DNA from: Okapia johnstoni
Lineage: Eukaryota; Chordata; Mammalia; Artiodactyla; Giraffidae
Direction: 5' to 3'
Assembly: GCA_024291935.2 (NCBI GenBank)
Contig: CM044313.1
Span: 85,683,001-85,747,000, forward strand
Length of the DNA: 64,000 nt
Made by a program: the position numbers and the translations under genes. Below are positions 32,392 to 45,094 of the stretch, one piece after another. Under the pieces are notes generated by a model. It worked only from the letters and a program-made list of their open reading frames with translations. It ran no database searches and was not told where the DNA came from. The stretch's first letter is position 1. Each line of letters opens with the position of its first letter.

Positions 32392-32603
32392 TGGTGGTGG
32401 TTTAGTCGCTTAAGTCATGTCCAACTCTTGCGACCCCATGAACTGGGAACTTACCAGGCTCCTCTGTCGCTGGGTTTCTCCAGGCAAGAATACTGGAGTG
32501 GGTCGCCATTTCCTTCTCCAGGGGATCTTCCTGACCCAGGAATCGAACCCGAGTCTCTTGCATTGAAGGCAGATTCTTTACTGACTGAGCTATATGGTAA
32601 CTG
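32392..32603 (-). repeat. Bov-tA SINE, minus strand
   Basis: GGTGGTGGTTTAGTCGCTTA to TTTACTGACTGAGCTATATG. Reverse-complement Bov-tA with a diverged head. Confidence 0.88.
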
Positions 32604-33076
32604 TGTATTTCCCAGAAATCATAAAACATTCAGAAGTTATGCCATCTGTTCCCATTTCCTGTTGACTTTCATTCAGATCAAGAAACCGTGTCACTTTAGA
32701 AATCACTGGAGTGCCCTACATACAGTTATTGTTGCTATTCTCCCTAAAATTAATATCAAAGCTGCCATGATAGAATTATAAAGAAACCATTCAGGAGTAC
32801 TTATAAGAAAGAAGATTATCTTGGGTGATGATAGAAAAGAGAAAAAAATGCAGTCAGATGATAAGAAGTTGAATCAAAGCAACCTGCAAAATAAACATTC
32901 ATGTTAGTTTAGCACCCTTTTCTCATTGTATTTTAAGATGAGTATTGATTTAAGACATATTTTACCTCCAAGTATATTGTTATTTTTGGAAAATAATGAT
33001 ATATTTCATCCTGTTTTCTGGAGTGACTGAAATTGAAGGCAACTCTGGGACCAATTCCTCAATTTCATAATGAGTA
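32604..33076. other. Unassigned DNA
   Basis: Nothing recognised before the BovB flank. Confidence 0.45.
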
Positions 33077-33098
33077 AAGTTTGTATTTCAATCACTTA

Positions 33099-35299
33099 CT
33101 TTTTATGTAACCAAAGATAGTGAAGCTCTATACAGTATACAGTCAGCAAAAACAAGACTGGGAGCTGACTGTGGCTCAGATCAAGAATGTCTCATTGACA
33201 AAATCAGACTTAAATTGAAGAAAGTAGGGAAAACCACTAGACCATTCAGGTATAACCTAAATCAAATCCGTTACGAATATACAGTGGAAGTGACAAATAG
33301 ATTCAAGGGATTACATCTGATAGACAGAGTGCCTGATGAACTATGGACAGAGGTTTGAGACATTGTACAGGAGACAGGGATCAAGACCATCCCCAAGAAA
33401 AAGAAATGCAAAAAGCATTGTCTGAGGAGGCCTTACAAAAGCTGAGAAAAGAAGAGGAGCAAAAGGCAAAGAGCAAGAGGAAAGATACATCCATCTGAAT
33501 GCACAGTTCCAGAGAATAGCAAGGAGAGATAAGAAAGCCATCTTCAGTGATCAATGAAAAAAAAAAATAGAAGAAAAGAAAAGAATGGGAAAGACTATAG
33601 ATCTCTTCAAGAAAACTGCAGATACCAAGGCAACATGTCATGCGAAGATGGATACAATAAAGGATAGAAATGGTATGGACCTAACAGAAGCAGAAGATAT
33701 TAAGAAGAGGTGGCAAGAATACACAGAAGAACTATACAAAAAAGATCTTCATGACCAGATAACCATGATGGTGTGATCACTCACCTAGAGCCAGACATCC
33801 TGGAATGAGTAGTCAAGTGAGCCTTACAAAGCATCACTAAAAACAAAGCTAGTGGAGGTGATGGAATTTCAGTTGAGCTATTTCAAATCCTAAAAGATGA
33901 CACTGTGAAAGTGCTGCACTCAAAGTACCAGCAAATTTGTAAAACTCAGCAGTGGCCGCAGGACTGGAAAAGGTCAGTTTTCATTACAATCCCAAAGAAA
34001 GGCAATGCCAAAGAATGTTCAAATTACCACACAATTGCACTCATCTCACACTCTAGCAAAGTGATGTTGAAAGTTCTGCAAGGGAGGGTTCAACAGTAAA
34101 TGAACTGATATCTTTCAGATGTCCAAGCTGGATTTAGAAAAGACAAATGAACCAGAGATCCAATTGCCAACATCCATTTTATTACAGAAAAAGTAAGAGA
34201 ATTGCATAAAAATATCTAGTTTTGTTTCATGGACTATGTTAAAGCCTTTGACAGTGTGGATCACAACAAACTGTGGAAAATTCTTCAAGAGATGGGAATA
34301 CCAGACCACCTGACCTGACTCCAGAGAAATCCGTATTCAGGTCAAGAAGCAACAGGTAGAACCGAACATAGAGCAATGGACTTGCTCCAAATTGGGAAAG
34401 GAACACGTCAAGGTTGTATATTGTCACCCTGTTTATTTAACTTGTATGCAGTGTAGGGCATGGGAAATGCTGGGCTGGATGAAGCACAAGCTGAAAGCAA
34501 GATTCCCAGGAGAAATATCAATAACATCAGATATGCAGATGACACCACCCTAATGGTAGAAAGCCAAGAGGAACTGAAGAGCCTCTTGATGAAAGTGTAA
34601 CAGGAGAGTGAAAAAGCTGGCTTAAAACTCAGCATTCAGACACCTAAGAACATGGCATCTGGTCCCATTACTTCATGGCAAATAGACTGGGAAACAATGG
34701 ATACAAAGAGAGCCTTTATTTTCTTGGATTCCAAAATCACTGCAGGTGGTGATTGCAGCCATAAAATTAAAAGACGCTTGCTCCTTGGAAGAAAAAACAA
34801 CCTAGACAGCATATTAAAAAGCAGAGACATTACTCTGCCAACAAAGGTCCATCTAGTCAAAGCTATGGTTTTTCAAGTAGTCATGTATGGATATGAGAGT
34901 TGGACCATAAAGATAGCTGAGCACCGAAGAACTGATGCTTTTGAACTGTGGAGTTGGATAAGACTCTTCAGTGCCCCATGGACTGCAAAGAAATCAAGTC
35001 AATTCTAAATGAAATCAGTCCTGGATATTCATTGGAAAGCCTGATGCTGAAGATGAAACTCCAATACTTTGGCCACCTGATGTGAAGAACTGGCTCATTG
35101 GACAAGACCCTGATGCTGGGAAGATTGAAGGTACAAGGAGAAGGGGGCAACAGAGGATGAGATGGTTGGATGGCATCACCGACTGGATGAACATGAGTTT
35201 GAGCAATCTCAGGGTGTTGCTGATGGACAGGGAAGCCTGGCGTGCTGCAGTCCATGGGGTCACAAAGAGTCAGAGAAGACTGAGTGACTGAACTGAATT
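33099..35299 (+). mobile_element. 5'-truncated 2.2-kb BovB LINE with 22-bp target duplication
   Basis: BovB encodes an APE-type endonuclease followed by a reverse transcriptase. This copy begins near the end of the endonuclease (CCAAAGATAGTGAAGCTCTA), crosses the linker and the whole RT (DYVKAF-type motif near 34229-34250; YADD at 34532-34543), and ends ACTGAGTGACTGAACTGAAT. About 22 flanking bases repeat with two mismatches (33077-33098 and 35300-35321). Stops and frameshifts split the frame into several pieces (33585-33776, 33905-34099, 34652-35008), so it is dead. The long, slightly diverged duplication gives a firm insertion age marker. Confidence 0.94.
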
Positions 35300-35321
35300 G
35301 AAAGTTTGTATTTTGATCACT

Positions 35322-36139
35322 TAATTTATCCATTTCATTGGACAACTAAGAATATTTGCATTATTCGGTAAGCAGATTCAAGCTTTCTTTGAAGAATAGT
35401 AAATATGTTATCTTGAGTCCCAATTAGAACCAAATAACTTTGGAGAAAGTAACTGAAAATTCCTGATTATTGATGAATAGAAAGTGTGTGTGTGTGGAGG
35501 GGGGAGTTAAGTATGTGGAAAATACAAAAGTCTTTAAGTTGCTGCTGAAGAAATATATGTTCATTTTTCTCTCCCACTGATTCTATTAGGCTCATTTCAA
35601 GCTGGTTTCCTTAAATATCAAAGGGTATCTTTGTCATATAATATTATTATTTAGAATCTTCTCATAGTCATTTAATCAAATCCTCTGAACAGGAGCTGAG
35701 TTCCAAGTCGCAAGCAAATTTTGGGGTTAGGAATAAAATAAAGATTAAAAAATAGTCTATATCTTCAAGGAAATTAGAGTTAAGTGATGAACATTTTCAC
35801 ATACCCCAACAGATTTATGTAAAAGACAAATGCTAATATAGAAGTTTTGATTTAGCTGTGATTTGGGGTTTATAATGAATGCATTTATCTCCCCTTTAGT
35901 TTCAAGGAGTGTGCACCTAAACTGCACAGTGAATGTGAGTAAAAATTAAAGAAAATAAATAGATAAGGTCAAACTATGAAATATTAGCCCAGGGGTGTGT
36001 AAGGAAAGGATTATATGACAATGATTATATAGAAATATCTGAGGAAAAAAAATGAGGTAAGTAAGACATAAGGTTACAGGTTGGAGTATAAATTCACCCA
36101 TTCCACAAAGGGGTGGAAGAGGAGTGCAAGACTAGGTAT
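35322..36139. other. Unassigned A/T-rich DNA
   Basis: Contains a short (GT)n (about 35485-35496). Nothing else recognised. Confidence 0.5.
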
Positions 36140-36325
36140 AGACCCTGGAACTAGCCTGCCTCCTTGAAGACCTGACTTCATTTAATAATCTGGGTGCCTT
36201 TGGCCAAATTGTTTACTTTTCTCTACCTAAATATCTTAATCTGTAAAATGTGCCTGAAAGATGAAAAAGACTTAAATGAGATGAGATATATAAGCACTAG
36301 CCCTCTCTAGGCCATAAAATTTAAA
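36140..36325 (+). repeat. MIR SINE, plus strand
   Basis: TGGGTGCCTTTGGCCAAATT, CTACCTAAATATCTTAATCT and GTAAAATGTGCCTGAAAGAT follow the MIR core in order. Confidence 0.65.
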
Positions 36326-36504
36326 CTATTATTTCATCAAACCAATTATTCATGGATTATTTTATATTCAACTAAAGTTATTTGTTCATGTTGTTCTTCA
36401 ATTAATGTTTAAGACAAGTGCCCTTTGGCTGGCACTCAAGTGACCATTTTTGCCCCTTGTTATTATCAATGTTTACCTCTCTAGATCATGATAAATTAGA
36501 CATC

Positions 36505-36702
36505 CACTTCCCTGGTGGCTCAGCTGGTAAAGAATCCATCTGCAGTGTGGAAGACCTGGGTTCCATCCCTAGGTTGGAAAGATCCCCTGGAGAACAGAAT
36601 GGCTACCCACTCCAGTATTCTGGCCTGGAGAATTCCATGAACTGTATAGCCCATGGGGTCACAAAGAGTCTGACATGACTGAACAACTTTCACTTTCACT
36701 AT
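36505..36702 (+). repeat. Bov-tA SINE, plus strand
   Basis: CTTCCCTGGTGGCTCAGCTG to CAACTTTCACTTTCACT, close to consensus. Confidence 0.92.
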
Positions 36703-37076
36703 GAGTTTCCACCTCAAAATATTTGTTTTTAATGACTTTTGTTTCAACATTTACAGGCTTGCTACATTATATTTCAACTTTATAATTTTTTTAGTCACTT
36801 GAGGTTGAGCATTACTTAAATGTTCCAAAATAAAACTCATTAAGGAGGTAAGTGTAACATTTATTATTTATCAGGTTTAGAGGAGTACAGGCAACTAGAG
36901 AATACTAACAAATTTCTGCTTGCAGCTTAGACAGTTCTCAGGACTCTTTTGAGCTGGAAGTAAAAAGTAGGGCTGACAGATCATTTCTAAAGAACTCGTG
37001 AAGCACAAATGACATTGTGTGAAGATAGAGGCATGTTGAGAGGACTGAAAATCCCTCTTTCCTCTATGGTTGAGGG
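36703..37076. other. Unassigned DNA
   Basis: Nothing recognised. Confidence 0.45.
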
Positions 37077-37293
37077 ATCTGGGCTTCTCTGGTGGCTAGC
37101 AGTAAAGAACCTGCATTGGCTGGAGAAGTAAGAGAACAGTCTCTGCATTGGGAAGATCTCCTGGAGAAAGGCATGCCAACCCACTCCAATATTCTTACCT
37201 GTAGAATTTCATGGACAGAGGAGCCTGGGGCTACAGTCTGTGGTGTTGCAGAGTTGGACATGACTGAGTGACTAACACTTTCACTTTCTTTCT
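37077..37293 (+). repeat. Bov-tA SINE, plus strand
   Basis: GGGCTTCTCTGGTGGCTAGC head, CCAACCCACTCCAATATTCT body, GAGTGACTAACACTTTCACT end. TGGTTGA on both sides is a likely target-site duplication. Confidence 0.87.
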
Positions 37294-37849
37294 GTGGTTG
37301 ATTTGCTATACCCCCGGTTATCCTTATCATTCAGTGGTACATGTATGAGTGTGGCCGTATACAAATGTAACTGGCTACAGTGAATAAAGAGCAGAGGAGA
37401 TTCACTGAACAAGTAGAAGGAACTCTTTCATAAAATCATGAGTCATGGGGGACCAGTGCATCCATATTATAGGAGATTTAACACTATACTAATGAACAAA
37501 TGAATTCACTCACAATACTAAACTAAAAATGATATCACAAAAGATGAAACACCCAAATTCTCCAAGTAAGTCTTAGAATGATTCAGAAAGAGAACAAAGA
37601 ATGTCTCAGCTAACATTGAAAAGGAGGGTCAAGGAAAATTAATGATAATATGCTAGCAAATGGAACATGCAAATATATAGTAGAGAAGAGCAAATCTGAT
37701 TCCATTTTTCTGTTTCTTTTACCTCAAAATTTGTGTTCTATTTCTTTTGCTACAAGTAATAACTAAAAGAATGTTGCCTACAGCCTGAAATATACATAGC
37801 TCATTTTCAAGGCTCTGATCTGTAAAAGTATAACATTTTCCCATTTGTA
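37294..37849. other. Unassigned A/T-rich DNA
   Basis: Nothing recognised. Confidence 0.45.
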
Positions 37850-38165
37850 TAGAGACAAAAAGCTACAGAACAGAGAAGACAAATATTTGTCTTGTTGGAA
37901 GCTCATAGTAACACTGTGACCATACCTACATGGACAGATGTAAGAACAAAGGATTCAAGTACAAGCAGTTTGCGATAACCAACCACATCCCCCCTTTTAA
38001 AGCCTGAATTCCAACTCTAGTAAGATGGCTTTTTTGGGACACTATCCTACCATCTCCTTGGTCTGTTGGTTTTTAGAATAAAGTGGCTTGCCCCAATACT
38101 TGGTCTCTCGATGTATTGGCCTGTCCTGCAGCAAGTAGGAGGAGGTTAGACTTGATAACAAACAG
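37850..38165 (+). mobile_element. Possible LTR fragment
   Basis: A more balanced-composition stretch with an AATAAA (about 38077) followed by a CT-rich segment (TTGGTCTCTCGATGTATTGG), the arrangement of R-U5 in class I LTRs. Ends and a target duplication could not be found. Low confidence. Confidence 0.25.
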
Positions 38166-38329
38166 AACTCTCCACAAGTACGGCCAAAGAGAAGAGAAAT
38201 TGGCTGACAATCATGGAAGAATATTCTTTCACTTTTTTTTTTTAAGAAAAACTATCATGAAAAAGACAGAAAAGAACCACATGTTAGAGGAAACCTAATT
38301 CAAAGTACAGAAGAAATATCCTCATAGAG

Positions 38330-39500
38330 ACTTAATGATAAAATAAATCCAATATACAAGGACTCAAAATTGAAACGGAAGCCCATAGAGAATAAAGCAA
38401 GTCTCACACAAAACTAATAAATAATTATACATGGCAAGTAAGAGAATAGATGCTGCTGAAAATGAAATCACTGACAAAAAAGAAAAGTAAAAACTTACAA
38501 AATGATATATAATTTGAAGAAATTAGGAAGAGGGTAACAGATAATGAGGACAGGAAAAAGAGATCTTCCAACTGAAAGATAATTGGTATTTCTGGATACC
38601 TTAACAGTGAGAATAAAAATATTTTAAAATGACATATTTTTTTCTGAAAGGAAATTCATAAAAGGAGGAATAACTGAATTTGAAGCATATAAGAGCACAC
38701 TGGGAAATGATACAGATAATTGACATTGAGATATATCCATTTTAAGTTGCAAAACTTTAGGAATGAAAAAAAAAAATTAAGCAACCAGGCAGAAAATAGC
38801 AATTTGCTTTCATGGGGTGAAATTCAAGCTGCGTCCAGATTTCTTGTGAGTGCCATTTAAAGCCAGAAGATAAAGGAGCCATCAGCATTTTCTTCAGGTA
38901 AATAAAATATGGCCATTACAGTCCATGCAGTCACAAAAGAGTAGGAAACAACTGAGCAACTGAACAACAACAACAGCATATTATGCCTAATTAAGGTCTT
39001 GTTCAGTCATGAAACCAGAACATATACACTGTCAAAGCTGAAAAACTTAAAAAAGAGAGACATTGGTCTTTCTTGAAGAAAAATCCAGCTGAGCGAAAGA
39101 CTCACGAGAAGCAAACAAAGGACTAATGTGATATTTATTCAGAGAAGCAGAAAAAACAGAAGGGTTATGTCTGTAAAGTTCTGAGAAAAAGTGTGAAATA
39201 AACTTTCTATATACCTTTTTTTTTTTTTGAACTGGATAAAAGTAGTACTCAAGCACTCACAAACAGGCAGAAACTCAGACACCTGCAAGTAATTTTTACA
39301 AATATTCCTAACAAAGAAAAAATTAGACAGTTAAATCCAATGAACAGAGATAATTGAGACAAAATAACTTATGACTGGAGAAGCTTTGACAAAGAAACTG
39401 ATGGCCATTAAGACAAGGACTCAAACATGTTCACTACAAAGGAAAACTAAGAAATATAAGACTTCAACACATTTGAACTACTGTTGATGTAATAATGGAC
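38330..39500 (+). mobile_element. Old L1 3' UTR region, plus strand
   Basis: AGCAACCAGGCAGAAAATAG and CCAGATTTCTTGTGAGTGCC, then AAAGCCAGAAGATAAAGGAG, follow the old L1M 3' UTR order. Very diverged outside 38640-38910. A 50-bp Bov-A/BovB 3' end scrap (38926-38976, GCAACTGAACAACAACAACA) interrupts it. Confidence 0.4.
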
Positions 39501-39815
39501 AACATCAGAAACATTCTAACATTTTTATGCTTATTATAATTGTTGGAATAATTTATAAAACAGCTATGGATGAAGTGATGTATATCCTAAAGCAATCTTT
39601 ATTTGGCCTTATATGGTGGAAAGACTTTGGTCTATTTTAAAATATAATTTATCTAAAACAACTGTGGAATTTAAGACTACAGCAGAAAAACTTAAGTAAC
39701 AGAAATGATGAAGTTGAGAAGAGAATGGGTAGAGATGTGGGAGGAAATGTAGGTGATCTAATTCTCTGATCTTTCAAGAAAGATTCCATTCCAATTCAAT
39801 TATGCCACTTTATAT
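39500..39815. other. Unassigned A/T-rich DNA
   Basis: Nothing recognised. Confidence 0.45.
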
Positions 39816-39838
39816 AGATAGATAGATAGGTAGATAGT
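39816..39838. repeat. (GATA)n microsatellite
   Basis: TAGATAGATAGATAGGTAGATAG. A second GATA stretch (40049-40060) lies at the other end of the SINE, so the SINE probably inserted into the repeat. Confidence 0.85.
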
Positions 39839-40046
39839 GAGAAGTGAAGTCGTTCAGTTGTGTCCGACTCTTTGTGACCTCATGGACTGTAGCCTATCGA
39901 GCTCCTCCATCCATGGGATTTTCCAGGCAAGAGTACTGGAGTGGGGTGCCATTTTCTTCTCCAGGGGATCTTCCCAACCCAGGGATCAAACCCAGGTCTC
40001 CCCCATTGCAGGTAGACACTTTATCCTCTGAGCCACCAGGGAATCC
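39839..40046 (-). repeat. Bov-tA SINE, minus strand, inside a GATA repeat
   Basis: GAGAAGTGAAGTCGTTCAGT to TGAGCCACCAGGGAATCCC. Low divergence, full length. Confidence 0.92.
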
Positions 40047-40289
40047 CTGATAGATAGATAATGCTCCCTTAAATGAGAATCCTTAAATATTTTCTTCAAA
40101 ATCTACTTAACTTCAAAGTAACATCTAAGAAGAAACTTTTATTTGAATAATATAAATTTGTATCTGAAATTCACCATGGCTTTCACTATCATTTCAGCTT
40201 CTTTTTAGTACTTCAAATCCAAATAAAATTATATTTATTGAAGAGAGCAGGTGATTTATAGCAATTTGCTAAGAAAGAACATTTTTATA

Positions 40290-40628
40290 TAATTTTATTA
40301 ATTTATTTATTTATTTTTGGCTGTGCTGGGTCTTTGTTGCTGGACAAGCTTTTCTCTAGCTATGGCGGGGGGGGGGGGGGCTAGTCTCTAGTAGCAGATG
40401 TGGGCTTCTCATTGCGGTGGCCTCTTGTTGCAGAGCACAGGTTCTAGAGGATGCAGGCTTCAGTAGTTGTGGCTTATGGGCTCAGTAGTTGCAGCTCTCG
40501 GGCTCAATAGTTGTGACACATGAGCTTAGTTGCTTCCCCATATGTGGGATCTTTCCATATCAGGGCTAGAACCCAAGTCTCCTACATTGGCAGGCAGATA
40601 TTTTTACCACTGAGCCACCAGGGAAGAC
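40290..40628 (-). repeat. CHR-2-type SINE, minus strand
   Basis: TTTTTGGCTGTGCTGGGTCT, GGGCTTCTCATTGCGGTGGC, TGAGCCACCAGGGAAGACT. A run of about 14 G (40366-40380) replaces the expected GCGAGCGGGGGC segment. Confidence 0.88.
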
Positions 40629-41782
40629 TAAAATAACAATTTTTAGAAAGGTACATGTGAATACATTATAAAGGAGGTGATCTCAGGGAGCAATGGTGAA
40701 ACATATAAGGAAGGAAGCAGAATTCAAAGGAAGGCCAAAACAAAGAGATATTATGAAGATTTTCAATGCTATGGGTTGCTGCTTGAATGATTCCAAGGGA
40801 CTGTACAAGAAGATGTGTGGAGGTATCTCAAGATCAGGGAGCCAAAAGAGAAAGCATTGATACATATAGTTCCCATTCCATAGTTTTATAAAATTTATTC
40901 CATAATAGATTGCCTACATGAAGTGGACAGGATGCACTTAGAATGATTAAATATCCTTGTATTCATGGGACTGAGGGGGTTTCTGAGAGACTTTTGGTGT
41001 TAAAAATAGGAAAGGTCAGGAAATAGTGAAATGAACTGATCTGGTCACCTTTGGTTAAATCTTACTTCATGCCTTGGAGTCAACATGAGAATTCACGTGG
41101 TGGATGGTATAACGCATCTGTTGTTGAGATGAGACTCTGCTGAAGAACAGTTCCCTTCAGTGGTGGCTAGAATAAAAGTGAATATAACAGAGTTCCTACA
41201 GTGGTATACAGAAACATGCCACCATTTGTGACACTAAATATCTTATTTCTCTAGCAGTTCTAGCTGTCATGTCACAAAAGGGGTCCTGCGTTTTTGGGAG
41301 AAAAAGTTGCCATTGTTTCTTCTCTAAGAGAGGGGAGGTGCGATTACCATCCATCATGGAGACCCTTTAAAGCTAGTATCCAGCCAGAATCTTTGAATGG
41401 ACTCAAGTCAAGACAGTAAATGAAAAAGCAATAGTCTCCATTGGTGCAGGGGACTCAGGAATCTAGGTAATTTATACATGCAGCTGTTGGACCTGTTCAT
41501 AATTGTTTGGCCTAATCCTGAATGTATCATTTTCATTATATAGTCAACTTCTGCTGTGAGCACTTGACTTTATGGCTTGATGATATGATTACGCCCAGTT
41601 GAGGTTAAGTAGCTCTAGTCACAGGATCACCTGAAATCCTAGAGTCAAGTTTAAATAGAACATAGTGGCATAAGAAGCTGTTATTCAAAATAGGAGTAAT
41701 TTACTGTCACAGAAACAGACTTTGTCTCCCAACTTCAACTAGGCTCTCTAATTAGGATATTTTAAGCTTCATTATAGCTTTT
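40629..41782. other. Unassigned DNA
   Basis: Composition is more balanced than usual for the window (41080-41660), which could mean old retroviral or transcribed sequence, but I recognise no protein motif in any frame. Confidence 0.4.
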
Positions 41783-42147
41783 CATAGTTTTTTTTTTTTT
41801 TTTTTCAAGGAGTAAGTGTCTTTTAATTTTGTGGCTGCAGTTACTGTCCACGGTGATTTTGGAGCTTAAGAAAATAAAATCTGTCACTGTTTCCACTTTT
41901 TCCCCATCTATTTGCCATTAAGTGGTGTGGAGAAGATTTCTGAGAGTCCCTTGGACAGCAAGATCAAACCAGTGAATCTGAAAGGAAATTAACCCTAAGT
42001 ATTTATTGGAAGGACTGCTGCTGAAGCTGAAGCTCCAATATTTTGGCCACCTGATGCGAAGAACTGACTCTTTGGAAAAGATCTTGAGGCTGGGAAATAT
42101 TGAGGGCAAGAGGAGAAGGGGATGACAGAGGATGAGATGGTTGGATT
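41783..42147. mobile_element. BovB composite: inverted 5' piece joined to plus-strand 3' piece
   Basis: After a T21 run (about 41784-41804), 41805-41935 is BovB in minus orientation (complement of TTTGGAGCTC...AAAATCACCGTGG region) and 41936-42147 is BovB in plus orientation (GTGGAGAAGATTTCTGAGAG to GATGAGATGGTTGGATTGAT). In consensus order the minus piece lies upstream of the plus piece with about 190 bp lost between. That is the pattern of twin priming (5' inversion with junction deletion). The last ~130 bp of BovB are missing, so two unrelated truncated pieces cannot be excluded. Confidence 0.75.
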
Positions 42148-42159
42148 GATATGACTTAG

Positions 42160-42520
42160 AACTGAGCACAAGCTCAAGATTGTATTGGATTGAGGTGGGC
42201 CCTAAGTCCAATGACTAGTGTCTTTGTAAGGAGAAAGAGACAAAACAGGTAAACACACAGTTTCAAGGGCCATGTGATGATGGAGACTGGGGTTGGAGGG
42301 ATGCAACTTGGGTCAAGTCATGCCAAGAATTTTCCAGTGATCATCACAAGTTAGGGAGAAGAAAGAAGGATTCTTGCTTAGAGTCTCCAGAGGGAGCATG
42401 ATCCTGCTGACACCTTAATTTCAGACTTCTTGCCACCAGAACTGTGAGAAAATAAATTTCCATTGCTTAAAGTCATGTACTTGCAGTATTTGCTGTAACA
42501 GCCCTAGGATACTAATACGT
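42160..42520 (+). mobile_element. MLT1 (MaLR) LTR, plus strand, 5'-truncated
   Basis: GAGGTGGGCCCTAAGTCCAA, AGGGCCATGTGATGATGGAG, CACCAGAACTGTGAGAAAAT and GTAACAGCCCTAGGATACTA follow MLT1 to its 3' end. Confidence 0.8.
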
Positions 42521-43289
42521 ATACTATATGCAATAGATTTACCAGTGATATTCCAACTGAACAAACATTTCTTTGTGATATTCTTATACAGATGGACTTT
42601 TGCCAAAATTTATGACTTGCAATTTATGATTTTGCTTCTGTGACAGATTCATAAAGGGAGCTTTGCAATAACAACAACAAAAAGTATTGGGTAAAGGACA
42701 ATACTGTTTCTCCTCAAAGACTAAAAACCGGTTTGACAGGCTGTAAATGGAGAATGCAAATTTTCTGTTTAAAAATAATGAAATAAAAGTATTTTATTTC
42801 AATTCATATTTCTCAACCCCTGAAAAATACCCAGAAGAATAAAAGAATAGTAAAAGATTAGAGCTTTAATACAATGGAAAAAGAAACAAAACATAACACA
42901 TAATTCCAAGATATAAACAGAATTATACTAGCCAAAATTGTGAAATATTAACCTAAACAAGAGTGCATAATGTTTATTTTTCACAATCTTCTTCAGTTCC
43001 CAAGATATGCATACATTAAAAAAAAAAATGAGTTCATTATCCTGCATAATCTCTTCAAAGTTACAGCTAAGACATTAAGCATTAGTGGAAGACTGGGATA
43101 CCATGGAATATATCCTGTTGGGACCTAGATATTTTAAACAGAAAAGCAGGTACCTGGAAAAAAAAAACAAACAGCAACAACAACAAAAAACTGGTAAAAA
43201 TAAACAAAACCATTTGTACCTTTTCTTTCATAGCCTGATAGTTGCATCAGTGAAAGCTCAACAGGGGACAAAAGAAGAGTGTTTCCATA
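42521..43289. other. Unassigned A/T-rich DNA
   Basis: Nothing recognised. Confidence 0.45.
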
Positions 43290-43515
43290 GATTAAATGTT
43301 CATGTACTAAAACTTAGTTTACAGTGGGATGGTATTTGGAGATAGGGCCTTTGGTGATCTTAAGAGTGAACCTCTTATGAATGAATGATACCAAATCTGC
43401 TAGTATCTTGCTCTTGAATTTCCCAGCCTTCAGAACTGTGAGAACTACGTTTCTGTTGTTTATGTTACTCAGTCCATGGTAGCTCATTATAGCAGTCTGA
43501 ACAGAATAAGAGAAA
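43290..43515 (+). mobile_element. MLT1-type (MaLR) LTR, internally deleted
   Basis: GGTATTTGGAGATAGGGCCT, then CCTTCAGAACTGTGAGAACT and TATAGCAGTCTGAACAGAAT. The middle of the LTR is missing. Confidence 0.7.
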
Positions 43516-45094
43516 GAGGGGCCAATCCATGACTTTCTAAGTTGAGGTGTGCTCTGGATACTGTGGTTTTCAATTCGATGTGTTCTCAATACTACACTTT
43601 CCTTCCTTCACTTTCTTTCATTCTTCTGAGGTGTAAACTTGCAAGCCATGTATTTCAGACACCCTAGCTGGCTAAATTTCTCTTGATTTTTCTGCCAGTT
43701 GGAGGCACTAAATAGAATTTAAAAGAAAGAAAGAAAGAAGAGACAGAATATTACTTTGCTGTTGCTTTCAGCTTCTGTCAGCACCTGGGGCTGTGAGAAT
43801 AGCAGCACCATAAGGGCAAAAAAGGCATCTTGATCATGTTCTTCTTGCAATGGAGCCTCCATTCTAGGAGGAGAGCATGCACAGGTTAGGGGCAGAAAAA
43901 GGCAGACCAGCTCTGCAGATATACAAAAATTTACTGAACAATATGTTCACTGAAATGGCTGCAATTTGTAATATTTAACCTACATTTTATAAAGCTGTTT
44001 TTAAAGGTGATTTTATGCAGCAATTAATGTCAGAAGCTTTGAGAGTAGTTTAGCAGCAATGGGAGAATGGGCTCCTGATTTTTGCTTAACCACAGTAGCA
44101 GACACAGAGAGCTTGCACCTCATACTCTCAGCAACTCTGGGGCCAAGATGGTCAGATGAGTTGTAACCTAAAGGCAGGGACAGTTTCTTGATCTATGAAG
44201 AGCAACCCGCCTCTTCACTTAACACTTCTAGCCACCCCATCACTCTTGCAACCGATGGTTAGCTGTAAATTTCTCCATCCTCAAATACTGAAAGGTGTTC
44301 CTCATTGGAATGGATACTTGACTGATTCAAGCTAAGGGTTTTGTTGTGTGATGAATCACATCCACCAAATGTATGCTGAAACCAAAGAATATTTTCTATC
44401 AACCAAGCAATTTGTTGAGGAAGTTTGGAAACAGCACCTCTGAATCCACACCCCAGAAGGCCCCAGTTACCACAGTTGCCAACATCTCTGACAAGCAGCA
44501 AAAAGAATTCAAAGATGGATCATACTTAGAAAGAAAATGAGTTCTATGCACATTTTTTTTTAAATCAGTAAAAGACATTTCTAATGAAAAGATGGTTACA
44601 GTAAAACCAAGGGTATGTAGGAAATGCTTCTCATTATTCTCACAGGATTTATATATAATATCATCTTTATAAGTGTTATGTGAAATTTGAACAATGAGAA
44701 CAAGTATTCCAAAAAGACTTTGTAGGAAGTCCAAAGAATATGGAATTGGGTTGCAAAATGTCACAATATGACAAAAAATGAAAAGATAAAGCATTATTAT
44801 TGAAAAAAAGCTAGATGTTTCTAAGTAGTTATGAGGATGACTCAGGCAGAAAGAGAGGGAAGGAGAGACGAATGTAAATATGATCATACAAAGAATGATA
44901 GATTTAAAAAGAAAGTATATCTAACATATTTTATGGATATTTTTAAGAAATAAGCAAATGGAACACAAAATATAGAGTCTAAAGTATAATTATTTTTAAT
45001 ATTTTTTTTCTGAAATAAAGACAGAAAATGTGCAGACTGAAGGGGCTCATACATTTCCAAGGAATAATGAAACCTAACATTTATACCTAGCATT
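43516..45094. other. Unassigned DNA with an (AAAG)n run
   Basis: AAAG repeats at about 43718-43740. A 162-codon minus-strand frame (44399-44887) is hydrophobic and A/T-driven, overlaps another minus-strand frame (44259-44501), and has no recognisable domain. I do not call it a gene. Confidence 0.45.

Noticed and set aside
44399..44887. 162-codon minus-strand frame
   Set aside because: Amino-acid make-up follows the A/T-rich DNA, it overlaps another frame, and no domain or splice structure is recognisable.
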